From: Ptiloglossa arizonensis
Lineage: Eukaryota; Arthropoda; Insecta; Hymenoptera; Colletidae
Reading direction: 5' to 3'
DNA: 64,000 nt
NCBI RefSeq assembly: GCF_051014685.1
Contig: NW_027478421.1
Span: forward strand, 248,001 to 312,000
In this document: in pieces, positions 46,701 through 59,499 of the stretch
How positions within the stretch are numbered: the first letter of the stretch is position 1
Layout: each line of letters starts with the position of its first letter
Program-made: the position numbers and the translations under genes
The notes under the pieces: generated by a model
What the model was told of the DNA's origin: nothing
The model's database searches: none
What the model saw: only the letters and a program-made list of their open reading frames with translations

Positions 46701-47775
46701 TTTGCGGATTGGTCATTCCGTTCGCGAGATATGGCAGTTTGGAGGTAAGAAACGCTTGAGAAACTCAAAATTTTCGCAGTTCTGATGCTCGACAAGCATA
46801 ACTAGAACGGCCTAGGGGAAAAGTACGCACACCGTTGTAATCGGGCGAGTTTCTACTTTCAGATGCAACAGAAATTTTGCGGATTGGTCAATCCGTTCGC
46901 GAGATATGGCAGTTTGGAGGTAAGAAACGCTTGAGAAACTCAAAATTTTCGCAGTTCTGATGCTCGAAACGAATAACTAGAACGGCCTAGGGGAAAAGTA
47001 CGCATAGTGTTGTGATCGGGCGAGTTTCTACTTTCAGATGCAACAGAAATTTTGCGAATTGGTCAATCCGTTCGCGAGATATGGCAGTTTGGAGGTAAGA
47101 AACGCTTGAGAAACTCAAAATTTTCGCAGTTCTGATGCTCGAAACGAATAACTAGAACGGCCTAGGGAAAAAGTACGCATAGTGTTGTAATCGGGCGAGT
47201 TTCAACTTTCAGATGCAACAGAAATTTTGCGGATTGGTCAATCCGTTCGCGAGATATGGCAGTTTGGAGGTAAGAAACACTCGAGAAACTCAAAATTTTC
47301 GCAGTTCTGATGCTCGAAACGAATAACTAGAACGGCCTAGGGGAAAAGTACGCATAGTGTTGTAATCGGGCGAGTTTCTACTTTCAGATGCAACAGAAAT
47401 TTTGCGAATTGGTCAATCCGTTCGCGAGATATGGCAGTTTGGAAGTAAGAAACGCTTGAGAAACTCAAAATTTTCGCAGTTCTGATGCTCGAAACGAATA
47501 ACTAGAACGGCCTAGGGGAAAAGTACGCATAGTGTTGTAATCGGGCGAGTTTCTACTTTCAGATGCAACAGAAATTTTGCGGATTGGTCAATCCGTTCGC
47601 GAGATATGGCAGTTTGGAGGTAAGAAACGCTCGAGAAACTCAAAATTTTCGCAGTTCTGATGCTCGACAAGCATAACTAGAACGGCCTAGGGGAAAAGTA
47701 CGCACACCGTTGTAATCGGGCGAGTTTCTACTTTCAGATGCAACAGAAATTTTGCGGATTGGTCAATCCGTTCGC
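43751..47775 (+). repeat. 23-mer HOR unit (4025 bp)
   Basis: Runs from the caaac/gcaagag anchor at 43751 to the next anchor at 47776; the preceding unit (39726-43750) has the same length but a different internal order. It includes hybrids at 45151 (ggaagcaag left, ggtctag right), 45676 (actcgag left, gaaacg/ggaaaaag/tttcaac right) and 47251. It also has a gatgtgg monomer at 46026 and tetramer runs at 45501-47250. Single changes: atggcactt (44801), gcaaaagaa and tgtgatcgg (47013). Confidence 0.82.
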
Positions 47776-50700
47776 GAGATATGGCAGTTTGGATGTAAGC
47801 AACGCTTGAAAAACTCAAACTTTTCGCAGTTCTGTTGCTCGAAACGAATAACTAGAACGGGCTAGGGGAAAAGTACGCATACCGTTGTAATCGGGCGAGT
47901 TTCTACTTTCAGATGCAAGAGAAATTTAGCGGATTGGTCAATCCGTTCGCGAGTTATGGCAGTTTGGAGGTAAGAAACGCTTGAGAAACTCGTAATTTTC
48001 GCAATTCTGGTGCTCGAAACGAATAACTAGAACGGCCTAGGGGAAAAGTACGCATAGTGTTGTAATCGGGCGAGTTTCTACTTTCAGATGCAACAGAAAT
48101 TTTGCGGATTGGTCAATCCGTTCGCGAGATATGGCAGTTTGGAGGTAAGAAACGCTTGAAAAACTCAAAATTTTCGCAGTTCTGATGCTCGAAACGAATA
48201 ACTAGAACGGCCTAGGGGAAAAGTACGCACACCCTTGTAATCGTGCGAGTTTCTACCTTCAGATGCAACAGAAATTTTGCGGATTGGTCAATCCGTTCGC
48301 GAGATATGGCAGTTTGGAGGTAAGAAACACTCGAGAAACTCAAAATTTTCGCAGTTCTGATGCTCGACAAGCATAACTAGAACGGCCTAGGGGAAAAGTA
48401 CGCACACCGTTGTAATCGGGCGAGTTTCTACTTTCAGATGCAACAGAAATTTTGCGGATTGGTCATTCCGTTCGCGAGATATGGCAGTTTGGAGGTAAGA
48501 AACGCTTGAGAAACTCAAAATTTTCGCAGTTCTGATGCTCGACAAGCATAACTAGAACGGCCTAGGGGAAAAGTACGCACACCGTTGTAATCGGGCGAGT
48601 TTCTACTTTCAGATGCAACAGAAATTTTGCGGATTGGTCAATCCGTTCGCGAGATATGGCAGTTTGGAGGTAAGAAACGCTGGAGAAACTCAAAATTTTC
48701 GCAGTTCTGATTCTCGACAAGCATAACTAGAACGGCCTAGGGGAAAAGTACGCATACCGTTGTAATCGGGCGAGTTTCTACCTTCAGATGCAACAGAAAT
48801 TTTGCGGATTGGTCAATCCGTTCGCGAGATATGGCAGTTTGGAAGTAAGAAACGCTTGAGAAACTCAAAATTTTCGCAGTTCTGATGCTCGAAACGAATA
48901 ACTAGAACGGCCTAGGGGAAAAGTACGCATAGTGTTGTAATCGGGCGAGTTTCAACTTTCAGATGCAACAGAAATTTTGCGGATTGGTCAATCCGTTCGC
49001 GAGATATGGCAGTTTGGAGGTAAGAAACACTCGAGAAACTCAAAATTTTCGCAGTTCTGATGCTCGACAAGCATAACTAGAACGGCCTAGGGGAAAAGTA
49101 CGCACACCGTTGTAATCGGGCGAGTTTCTACTTTCAGATGCAACAGAAATTTTGCGGATTGGTCATTCCGTTCGCGAGATATGGCAGTTTGGAGGTAAGA
49201 AACGCTTGAGAAACTCAAAATTTTCGCAGTTCTGATGCTCGACAAGCATAACTAGAACGGCCTAGGGGAAAAGTACGCACACCGTTGTAATCGGGCGAGT
49301 TTCTACTTTCAGATGCAACAGAAATTTTGCGGATTGGTCAATCCGTTCGCGAGATATGGCAGTTTGGAGGTAAGAAACGCTTGAGAAACTCAAAATTTTC
49401 GCAGTTCTGATGCTCGAAACGAATAACTAGAACGGCCTAGGGGAAAAGTACGCATAGTGTTGTAATCGGGCGAGTTTCTACTTTCAGATGCAACAGAAAT
49501 TTTGCGAATTGGTCAATCCGTTCGCGAGATATGGCAGTTTGGAGGTAAGAAACGCTTGAGAAACTCAAAATTTTCGCAGTTCTGATGCTCGAAACGAATA
49601 ACTAGAACGGCCTAGGGAAAAAGTACGCATAGTGTTGTAATCGGGCGAGTTTCAACTTTCAGATGCAACAGAAATTTTGCGGATTGGTCAATCCGTTCGC
49701 GAGATATGGCAGTTTGGAGGTAAGAAACACTCGAGAAACTCAAAATTTTCGCAGTTCTGATGCTCGACAAGCATAACTAGAACGGCCTAGGGGAAAAGTA
49801 CGCACACCGTTGTAATCGGGCGAGTTTCTACTTTCAGATGCAACAGAAATTTTGCGGATTGGTCATTCCGTTCGCGAGATATGGCAGTTTGGAGGTAAGA
49901 AACGCTTGAGAAACTCAAAATTTTCGCAGTTCTGATGCTCGACAAGCATAACTAGAACGGCCTAGGGGAAAAGTACGCACACCGTTGTAATCGGGCGAGT
50001 TTCTACTTTCAGATGCAACAGAAATTTTGCGGATTGGTCAATCCGTTCGCGAGATATGGCAGTTTGGAGGTAAGAAACGCTTGAGAAACTCAAAATTTTC
50101 GCAGTTCTGATGCTCGAAACGAATAACTAGAACGGCCTAGGGGAAAAGTACGCATAGTGTTGTAATCGGGCGAGTTTCTACTTTCAGATGCAACAGAAAT
50201 TTTGCGAATTGGTCAATCCGTTCGCGAGATATGGCAGTTTGGAAGTAAGAAACGCTTGAGAAACTCAAAATTTTCGCAGTTCTGATGCTCGAAACGAATA
50301 ACTAGAACGGCCTAGGGGAAAAGTACGCATAGTGTTGTAATCGGGCGAGTTTCTACTTTCAGATGCAACAGAAATTTTGCGGATTGGTCAATCCGTTCGC
50401 GAGATATGGCAGTTTGGAGGTAAGAAACGCTCGAGAAACTCAAAATTTTCGCAGTTCTGATGCTCGACAAGCATAACTAGAACGGCCTAGGGGAAAAGTA
50501 CGCACACCGTTGTAATCGGGCGAGTTTCTACTTTCAGATGCAACAGAAATTTTGCGGATTGGTCAATCCGTTCGCGAGATATGGCAGTTTGGATGTAAGC
50601 AACGCTTGAAAAACTCAAACTTTTCGCAGTTCTGTTGCTCGAAACGAATAACTAGAACGGGCTAGGGGAAAAGTACGCATACCGTTGTAATCGGGCGAGT

Positions 50701-53700
50701 TTCTACTTTCAGATGCAAGAGAAATTTAGCGGATTGGTCAATCCGTTCGCGAGTTATGGCAGTTTGGAGGTAAGAAACGCTTGAGAAACTCGTAATTTTC
50801 GCAATTCTGGTGCTCGAAACGAATAACTAGAACGGCCTAGGGGAAAAGTACGCATAGTGTTGTAATCGGGCGAGTTTCTACTTTCAGATGCAACAGAAAT
50901 TTTGCGGATTGGTCAATCCGTTCGCGAGATATGGCAGTTTGGAGGTAAGAAACGCTTGAAAAACTCAAAATTTTCGCAGTTCTGATGCTCGAAACGAATA
51001 ACTAGAACGGCCTAGGGGAAAAGTACGCACACCCTTGTAATCGTGCGAGTTTCTACCTTCAGATGCAACAGAAATTTTGCGGATTGGTCAATCCGTTCGC
51101 GAGATATGGCAGTTTGGAGGTAAGAAACACTCGAGAAACTCAAAATTTTCGCAGTTCTGATGCTCGACAAGCATAACTAGAACGGCCTAGGGGAAAAGTA
51201 CGCACACCGTTGTAATCGGGCGAGTTTCTACTTTCAGATGCAACAGAAATTTTGCGGATTGGTCATTCCGTTCGCGAGATATGGCAGTTTGGAGGTAAGA
51301 AACGCTTGAGAAACTCAAAATTTTCGCAGTTCTGATGCTCGAAACGAATAACTAGAACGGCCTAGGGAAAAAGTACGCATAGTGTTGTAATCGGGCGAGT
51401 TTCAACTTTCAGATGCAACAGAAATTTTGCGGATTGGTCAATCCGTTCGCGAGATATGGCAGTTTGGAGGTAAGAAACACTCGAGAAACTCAAAATTTTC
51501 GCAGTTCTGATGCTCGACAAGCATAACTAGAACGGCCTAGGGGAAAAGTACGCACACCGTTGTAATCGGGCGAGTTTCTACTTTCAGATGCAACAGAAAT
51601 TTTGCGGATTGGTCATTCCGTTCGCGAGATATGGCAGTTTGGAGGTAAGAAACGCTTGAGAAACTCAAAATTTTCGCAGTTCTGATGCTCGACAAGCATA
51701 ACTAGAACGGCCTAGGGGAAAAGTACGCACACCGTTGTAATCGGGCGAGTTTCTACTTTCAGATGCAACAGAAATTTTGCGGATTGGTCAATCCGTTCGC
51801 GAGATATGGCAGTTTGGAGGTAAGAAACGCTTGAGAAACTCAAAATTTTCGCAGTTCTGATGCTCGAAACGAATAACTAGAACGGCCTAGGGGAAAAGTA
51901 CGCATAGTGTTGTAATCGGGCGAGTTTCTACTTTCAGATGCAACAGAAATTTTGCGAATTGGTCAATCCGTTCGCGAGATATGGCAGTTTGGAAGTAAGA
52001 AACGCTTGAGAAACTCAAAATTTTCGCAGTTCTGATGCTCGAAACGAATAACTAGAACGGCCTAGGGGAAAAGTACGCATAGTGTTGTAATCGGGCGAGT
52101 TTCTACTTTCAGATGCAACAGAAATTTTGCGGATTGGTCAATCCGTTCGCGAGATATGGCAGTTTGGAGGTAAGAAACGCTCGAGAAACTCAAAATTTTC
52201 GCAGTTCTGATGCTCGACAAGCATAACTAGAACGGCCTAGGGGAAAAGTACGCACACCGTTGTAATCGGGCGAGTTTCTACTTTCAGATGCAACAGAAAT
52301 TTTGCGGATTGGTCAATCCGTTCGCGAGATATGGCAGTTTGGATGTAAGCAACGCTTGAAAAACTCAAACTTTTCGCAGTTCTGTTGCTCGAAACGAATA
52401 ACTAGAACGGGCTAGGGGAAAAGTACGCATACCGTTGTAATCGGGCGAGTTTCTACTTTCAGATGCAAGAGAAATTTAGCGGATTGGTCAATCCGTTCGC
52501 GAGTTATGGCAGTTTGGAGGTAAGAAACGCTTGAGAAACTCGTAATTTTCGCAATTCTGGTGCTCGAAACGAATAACTAGAACGGCCTAGGGGAAAAGTA
52601 CGCATAGTGTTGTAATCGGGCGAGTTTCTACTTTCAGATGCAACAGAAATTTTGCGGATTGGTCAATCCGTTCGCGAGATATGGCAGTTTGGAGGTAAGA
52701 AACGCTTGAAAAACTCAAAATTTTCGCAGTTCTGATGCTCGAAACGAATAACTAGAACGGCCTAGGGGAAAAGTACGCACACCCTTGTAATCGTGCGAGT
52801 TTCTACCTTCAGATGCAACAGAAATTTTGCGGATTGGTCAATCCGTTCGCGAGATATGGCAGTTTGGAGGTAAGAAACACTCGAGAAACTCAAAATTTTC
52901 GCAGTTCTGATGCTCGACAAGCATAACTAGAACGGCCTAGGGGAAAAGTACGCACACCGTTGTAATCGGGCGAGTTTCTACTTTCAGATGCAACAGAAAT
53001 TTTGCGGATTGGTCATTCCGTTCGCGAGATATGGCAGTTTGGAGGTAAGAAACGCTTGAGAAACTCAAAATTTTCGCAGTTCTGATGCTCGACAAGCATA
53101 ACTAGAACGGCCTAGGGGAAAAGTACGCACACCGTTGTAATCGGGCGAGTTTCTACTTTCAGATGCAACAGAAATTTTGCGGATTGGTCAATCCGTTCGC
53201 GAGATATGGCAGTTTGGAGGTAAGAAACGCTGGAGAAACTCAAAATTTTCGCAGTTCTGATTCTCGACAAGCATAACTAGAACGGCCTAGGGGAAAAGTA
53301 CGCATACCGTTGTAATCGGGCGAGTTTCTACCTTCAGATGCAACAGAAATTTTGCGGATTGGTCAATCCGTTCGCGAGATATGGCAGTTTGGAAGTAAGA
53401 AACGCTTGAGAAACTCAAAATTTTCGCAGTTCTGATGCTCGAAACGAATAACTAGAACGGCCTAGGGGAAAAGTACGCATAGTGTTGTAATCGGGCGAGT
53501 TTCTACTTTCAGATGCAACAGAAATTTTGCGGATTGGTCAATCCGTTCGCGAGATATGGCAGTTTGGAGGTACGAAACGCTTGAGAAACTCAAAATTTTC
53601 GCAGTTCTGATGCTCGAAACGAATAACTAGAACGGCCTAGGGGAAAAGTACGCATACCGTTGTAATCGGGCGAGTTTCTACCTTCAGATGCAACAAAAAT

Positions 53701-53900
53701 TTTGCGGGTTGGTCAATCCGTTCGCGAGATATGGCAGTTTGGAAGCAAGAAACGCTTGAGAAACTCAAAATTTTCGCAGTTCTGATGCTCGAAACGAATA
53801 ACTAGAACGGCCTAAGGAAAAAGTACGCATACCGTTGTAATCGGGCGAGTTTCTACCTTCAGATGCAACAGAAATTTTGCGGGTTGGTCAATCCGTTCGC
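47776..53900 (+). repeat. 16-mer, 10-mer and partial third HOR units on the same anchor
   Basis: Anchors at 47776, 50576 and 52326 are spaced 2800 and 1750 bp. All three have ggatg in the caaac monomer, a state not seen in earlier anchors, so these units share a recent ancestor. The 10-mer (50576-52325) is shorter because hybrid 51276 jumps from the ttgag left half to a gaaacg/tttcaac right half. The last unit reverts to the older order (ctggag/ttctcg, ggaag, tacga, ggaagcaag) and has a private ggcctaagg at 53811. Confidence 0.84.
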
Positions 53901-55524
53901 GAGATATGGCAGTTTGGAAGTAAGAAACGCTTGAGAAACTCAAAATTTTCGCAGTTCTGATGCTCGAAACGAATAACTAGAACGGCCTAGGGAAAAAGTA
54001 CGCATAGTGTTGTAATCGGGCGAGTTTCTACTTTCAGATGCAACAGAAATTTTGCGGATTGGTCAATCCGTTCGCGAGATATGGCAGTTTGGAGGTAAGA
54101 AACACTCGAGAAACTCAAAATTTTCGCAGTTCTGATGCTCGACAAGCATAACTAGAACGGCCTAGGGGAAAAGTACGCACACCGTTGTAATCGGGCGAGT
54201 TTCTACTTTCAGATGCAACAGAAATTTTGCGGATTGGTCATTCCGTTCGCGAGATATGGCAGTTTGGAGGTAAGAAACGCTTGAGAAACTCAAAATTTTC
54301 GCAGTTCTGATGCTCGACAAGCATAACTAGAACGGCCTAGGGGAAAAGTACGCACACCGTTGTAATCGGGCGAGTTTCTACTTTCAGATGCAACAGAAAT
54401 TTTGCGGATTGGTCAATCCGTTCGCGAGATGTGGCAGTTTGTAGGAGAGAAACGCTCGAGAAACTCAAAATTTTCGCAGTTCTGTTGCTCGAAACGAATA
54501 ACTAGAACGGTCTAGGGGAAAAGTACGCATACCGTTGTAATCGGGCGAGTTTCTACTTTCAGATGCAACAGAAACTTTGCGAATTGGTCAATCCGTTCGC
54601 GCGATATGGCAGTTTGGATGTAAGAAACGCTTGAGAAACTCAAAATTTTCGCAGTTCTGATGCTCGAAACGAATAACTAGAACGGCCTAGGGGAAAAGTA
54701 CGCATAGTGTTGTAATCGGGCGAGTTTCTACTTTCAGATGCAACAGAAATTTTGCGAATTGGTCAATCCGTTCGCGAGATATGGCAGTTTGGAGGTAAGA
54801 AACGCTTGAGAAACTCAAAATTTTCGCAGTTCTGATGCTCGAAACGAATAACTAGAACGGCCTAGGGAAAAAGTACGCATAGTGTTGTAATCGGGCGAGT
54901 TTCAACTTTCAGATGCAACAGAAATTTTGCGGATTGGTCAATCCGTTCGCGAGATATGGCAGTTTGGAGGTAAGAAACACTCGAGAAACTCAAAATTTTC
55001 GCAGTTCTGATGCTCGACAAGCATAACTAGAACGGCCTAGGGGAAAAGTACGCACACCGTTGTAATCGGGCGAGTTTCTACTTTCAGATGCAACAGAAAT
55101 TTTGCGGATTGGTCAATCCGTTCGCGAGATATGGCAGTTTGGAGGTAAGAAACGCTGGAGAAACTCAAAATTTTCGCAGTTCTGATGCTCGACAAGCATA
55201 ACTAGAACGGCCTAGGGGAAAAGTACGCATACCGTTGTAATCGGGCGAGTTTCTACCTTCAGATGCAACAGAAATTTTGCGGATTGGTCAATCCGTTCGC
55301 GAGATATGGCAGTTTGGAAGTAAGAAACGCTTGAGAAACTCAAAATTTTCGCAGTTCTGATGCTCGAAACGAATAACTAGAACGGCCTAGGGGAAAAGTA
55401 CGCATAGTGTTGTAATCGGGCGAGTTTCTACTTTCAGATGCAACAGAAATTTTGCGGATTGGTCAATCCGTTCGCGAGATATGGCAGTTTGGAGGTACGA
55501 AACGCTTGAGAAACTCAAAATTTT

Positions 55525-55526
55525 CC
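55525..55526 (+). other. 1-bp deletion at monomer position 51
   Basis: ttttccagtt replaces ttttcgcagtt, so the monomer at 55476 is 174 bp. It is the first loss of register after 317 exact monomers. The same deletion is at 57450/57451 and 63749/63750 in monomers with the same flanking variants, so the three copies share one origin. Confidence 0.95.
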
Positions 55527-57098
55527 AGTTCTGATGCTCGAAACGAATAACTAGAACGGCCTAGGGGAAAAGTACGCCCACCGTTGTAATCGGGCGAGTT
55601 TCTACTTTCAGATGCAACAGAAATTTTGCGAATTGTTCCATCCGTTCGCGAGATATGGCAGTTTGGACATAAGCAACGCTTGAGAAACTCAAAATTTTCG
55701 CAGTTCTGATGCTCGAAACGAATAACTAGAACGGCCTAGGGGAAAAGTACGCTTAGTGTTGTAATCGGGCGAGTTTCTACTTTCAGATGCAACAGAAATT
55801 TTGCGGATTGGTCAATCCGTTCGCGAGATATGGCAGTTTGGAGGTAAGAAACACTCGAGAAACTCAAAATTTTCGCAGTTCTGATGCTCGACAAGCATAA
55901 CTAGAACGGCCTAGGGGAAAAGTACGCACACCGTTGTAATCGGGCGAGTTTCTACTTTCAGATGCAACAGAAATTTTGCGGATTGGTCATTCCGTTCGCG
56001 AGATATGGCAGTTTGGAGGTAAGAAACGCTTGAGAAACTCAAAATTTTCGCAGTTCTGATGCTCGACAAGCATAACTAGAACGGCCTAGGGGAAAAGTAC
56101 GCACACCGTTGTAATCGGGCGAGTTTCTACTTTCAGATGCAACAGAACTTTTGCGGATTGGTCAATCCGTTCGCGAGATGTGGCAGTTTGTAGGAGAGAA
56201 ACGCTCGAGAAACTCAAAATTTTCGCAGTTCTGTTGCTCGAAACGAATAACTAGAACGGTCTAGGGGAAAAGTACGCATACCGTTGTAATCGGGCGAGTT
56301 TCTACTTTCAGATGCAACAGAAACTTTGCGAATTGGTCAATCCGTTCGCGCGATATGGCAGTTTGGATGTAAGAAACGCTTGAGAAACTCAAAATTTTCG
56401 CAGTTCTGATGCTCGAAACGAATAACTAGAACGGCCTAGGGGAAAAGTACGCATAGTGTTGTAATCGGGCGAGTTTCTACTTTCAGATGCAACAGAAATT
56501 TTGCGAACTGGTCAATCCGTTCGCGAGATATGGCAGTTTGGAGGTAAGAAACGCTTGAGAAACTCAAAATTTTCGCAGTTCTGATGCTCGAAACGAATAA
56601 CTAGAACGGCCTAGGGAAAAAGTACGCATAGTGTTGTAATCGGGCGAGTTTCAACTTTCAGATGCAACAGAAATTTTGCGGATTGGTCAATCCGTTCGCG
56701 AGATATGGCAGTTTGGAGGTAAGAAACACTCGAGAAACTCAAAATTTTCGCAGTTCTGATGCTCGACAAGCATAACTAGAACGGCCTAGGGGAAAAGTAC
56801 GCACACCGTTGTAATCGGGCGAGTTTCTACTTTCAGATGCAACAGAAATTTTGCGGATTGGTCATTCCGTTCGCGAGATATGGCAGTTTGGAGGTAAGAA
56901 ACGCTTGAGAAACTCAAAATTTTCGCAGTTCTGATGCTCGACAAGCATAACTAGAACGGCCTAGGGGAAAAGTACGCACACCGTTGTAATCGGGCGAGTT
57001 TCTACTTTCAGATGCAACAGAAATTTTGCGGATTGGTCAATCCGTTCGCGAGATATGGCAGTTTGGAGGTAAGAAACGCTGGAGAAACTCAAAATTTT

Positions 57099-57099
57099 A
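57099..57099 (+). other. 1-bp insertion at the AAAATTTT edge
   Basis: aaaattttacgcag has an extra A before the constant cgcag, making monomer 57050 176 bp and restoring the original register until 57450. It is the only insertion seen in the window. Confidence 0.93.
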
Positions 57100-57400
57100 C
57101 GCAGTTCTGATGCTCGACAAGCATAACTAGAACGGCCTAGGGGAAAAGTACGCATACCGTTGTAATCGGGCGAGTTTCTACCTTCAGATGCAACAGAAAT
57201 TTTGCGGATTGGTCAATCCGTTCGCGAGATATGGCAGTTTGGAAGTAAGAAACGCTTGAGAAACTCAAAATTTTCGCAGTTCTGATGCTCGAAACGAATA
57301 ACTAGAACGGCCTAGGGGAAAAGTACGCATAGTGTTGTAATCGGGCGAGTTTCTACTTTCAGATGCAACAGAAATTTTGCGGATTGGTCAATCCGTTCGC

Positions 57401-59499
57401 GAGATATGGCAGTTTGGAGGTACGAAACGCTTGAGAAACTCAAAATTTTCCAGTTCTGATGCTCGAAACGAATAACTAGAACGGCCTAGGGGAAAAGTAC
57501 GCCCACCGTTGTAATCGGGCGAGTTTCTACTTTCAGATGCAACAGAAATTTTGCGAATTGTTCCATCCGTTCGCGAGATATGGCAGTTTGGACATAAGCA
57601 ACGCTTGAGAAACTCAAAATTTTCGCAGTTCTGATGCTCGAAACGAATAACTAGAACGGCCTAGGGGAAAAGTACGCTTAGTGTTGTAATCGGGCGAGTT
57701 TCTACTTTCAGATGCAACAGAAATTTTGCGGATTGGTCAATCCGTTCGCGAGATATGGCAGTTTGGAGGTAAGAAACACTCGAGAAACTCAAAATTTTCG
57801 CAGTTCTGATGCTCGACAAGCATAACTAGAACGGCCTAGGGGAAAAGTACGCACACCGTTGTAATCGGGCGAGTTTCTACTTTCAGATGCAACAGAAATT
57901 TTGCGGATTGGTCATTCCGTTCGCGAGATATGGCAGTTTGGAGGTACGAAACGCTTGAGAAACTCAAAATTTTCGCAGTTCTGATGCTCGAAACGAATAA
58001 CTAGAACGGCCTAGGGGAAAAGTACGCATAGTGTTGTAATCGGGCGAGTTTCTACTTTCAGATGCAACAGAAATTTTGCGGATTGGTCAATCCGTTCGCG
58101 AGATATGGCAGTTTGGAGGTACGAAACGCTTGAGAAACTCAAAATTTTCGCAGTTCTGTTGCTCGAAACGAATAACTAGAACGGGCTAGGGGAAAAGTAC
58201 GCATACCGTTGTAATCGGGCGAGTTTCTTCTTTCAGATGCAACAGAAATTTTGCGAATTGGTCAATCCGTTCGCGAGATATGGCAGTTTGGAGGTAAGAA
58301 ACGCTTGAGAAACTCAAAATTTTCGCAGTTCTGATGCTCGAAACGAATAACTAGAACGGCCTAGGGAAAAAGTACGCATAGTGTTGTAATCGGGCGAGTT
58401 TCTACTTTCAGATGCAACAGAAATTTTGCGGATTGGTCAATCCGTTCGCGAGATATGGCAGTTTGGAGGTAAGAAACACTCGAGAAACTCAAAATTTTCG
58501 CAGTTCTGATGCTCGACAAGCATAACTAGAACGGCCTAGGGAAAAAGTACGCACACCGTTGTAATCGGGCGAGTTTCTACTTTCAGATGCAACAGAAATT
58601 TTGCGGATTGGTCAATCCGTTCGCGAGATATGGCAGTTTGGAGGTAAGAAACGCTGGAGAAACTCAAAATTTTCGCAGTTCTGATGCTCGACAAGCATAA
58701 CTACAACGGCCTAGGGGAAAAGTACGCATACCGTTGTAATCGGGCGAGTTTCTACCTTCAGATGCAACAGAAATTTTGCGGATTGGTCAATCCGTTCGCG
58801 AGATATGGCAGTTTGGAAGTAAGAAACGCTTGAGAAACTCAAAATTTTCGCAGTTCTGATGCTCGAAACGAATAACTAGAACGGCCTAGGGGAAAAGTAC
58901 GCATAGTGTTGTAATCGGGCGAGTTTCTACTTTCAGATGCAACAGAAATTTTGCGGATTGGTCAATCCGTTCGCGAGATATGGCAGTTTGGAGGTACGAA
59001 ACGCTTGAGAAACTCAAAATTTTCGCAGTTCTGATGCTCGAAACGAATAACTAGAACGGCCTAGGGGAAAAGTACGCATACCGTTGTAATCGGGCGAGTT
59101 TCTACCTTCAGATGCAACAGAAATTTTGCGGGTTGGTCAATCCGTTCGCGAGATATGGCAGTTTGGAAGTAAGAAACGCTTGAGAAACTCAAAATTTTCG
59201 CAGTTCTGATGCTCGAAACGAATAACTAGAACGGCCTAGGGAAAAAGTACGCATACCGTTGTAATCGGGCGAGTTTCTACCTTCAGATGCAACAGAAAAT
59301 TTGCGGGTTGGTCAATCCGTTCGCGAGATATGGCAGTTTGGAAGTAAGAAACGCTTGAGAAACTCAAAATTTTCGCAGTTCTGATGCTCGAAACGAATAA
59401 CTAGAACGGCCTAGGGAAAAAGTACGCATAGCGTTGTAATCGGGCGAGTTTCTACTTTCAGATGCAACAGAAATTTTGCGGATTGGTCAATCCGTTCGC
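57401..59499 (+). repeat. ttttccag/ggacataag pair and transition monomers
   Basis: 57401 and 57575 repeat 55476 and 55650 (deletion, cgcccaccg, gaattgttcc, then ggacataagc with cgcttagtgt). Then come tacga (57925), tacga with gggctag and tttcttctttc (58100), ggaaaaag monomers (58275, 58450), ctggag with actacaac (58625), and the first ggaag pair with gaaaatttgcgggtt (59150) and catagcgt (59325) that lead into the 5/6-mer domain. Confidence 0.8.
57450..57451 (+). other. 1-bp deletion, second copy
   Basis: The G after ttttc is missing as at 55525/55526. The surrounding tacga, cgcccaccg and gaattgttcc states match, showing descent by duplication of the segment, not an independent mutation. Confidence 0.95.

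Larger units (their letters stand above)
53901..57400 (+). repeat. 10/11-mer segmental duplication with the first indels
   Basis: 54076-55125 matches 55825-56874 (offset 1749 bp), both with a gatgtgg monomer (54426, 56175) followed by a cgcgcgat/ggatg monomer (54601, 56350). The right copy has an extra ttgag/gacaag monomer at 56875, so 55126-55475 matches 57050-57400 at about 1925 bp. Monomers 55476 (1-bp deletion) and 57050 (1-bp insertion) interrupt the 175-bp register for the first time. Confidence 0.86.

Noticed and set aside
56961..57155. 64-codon open frame on the minus strand
   Set aside because: Created by the 1-bp insertion at 57099, which joins two satellite frames. No coding evidence.
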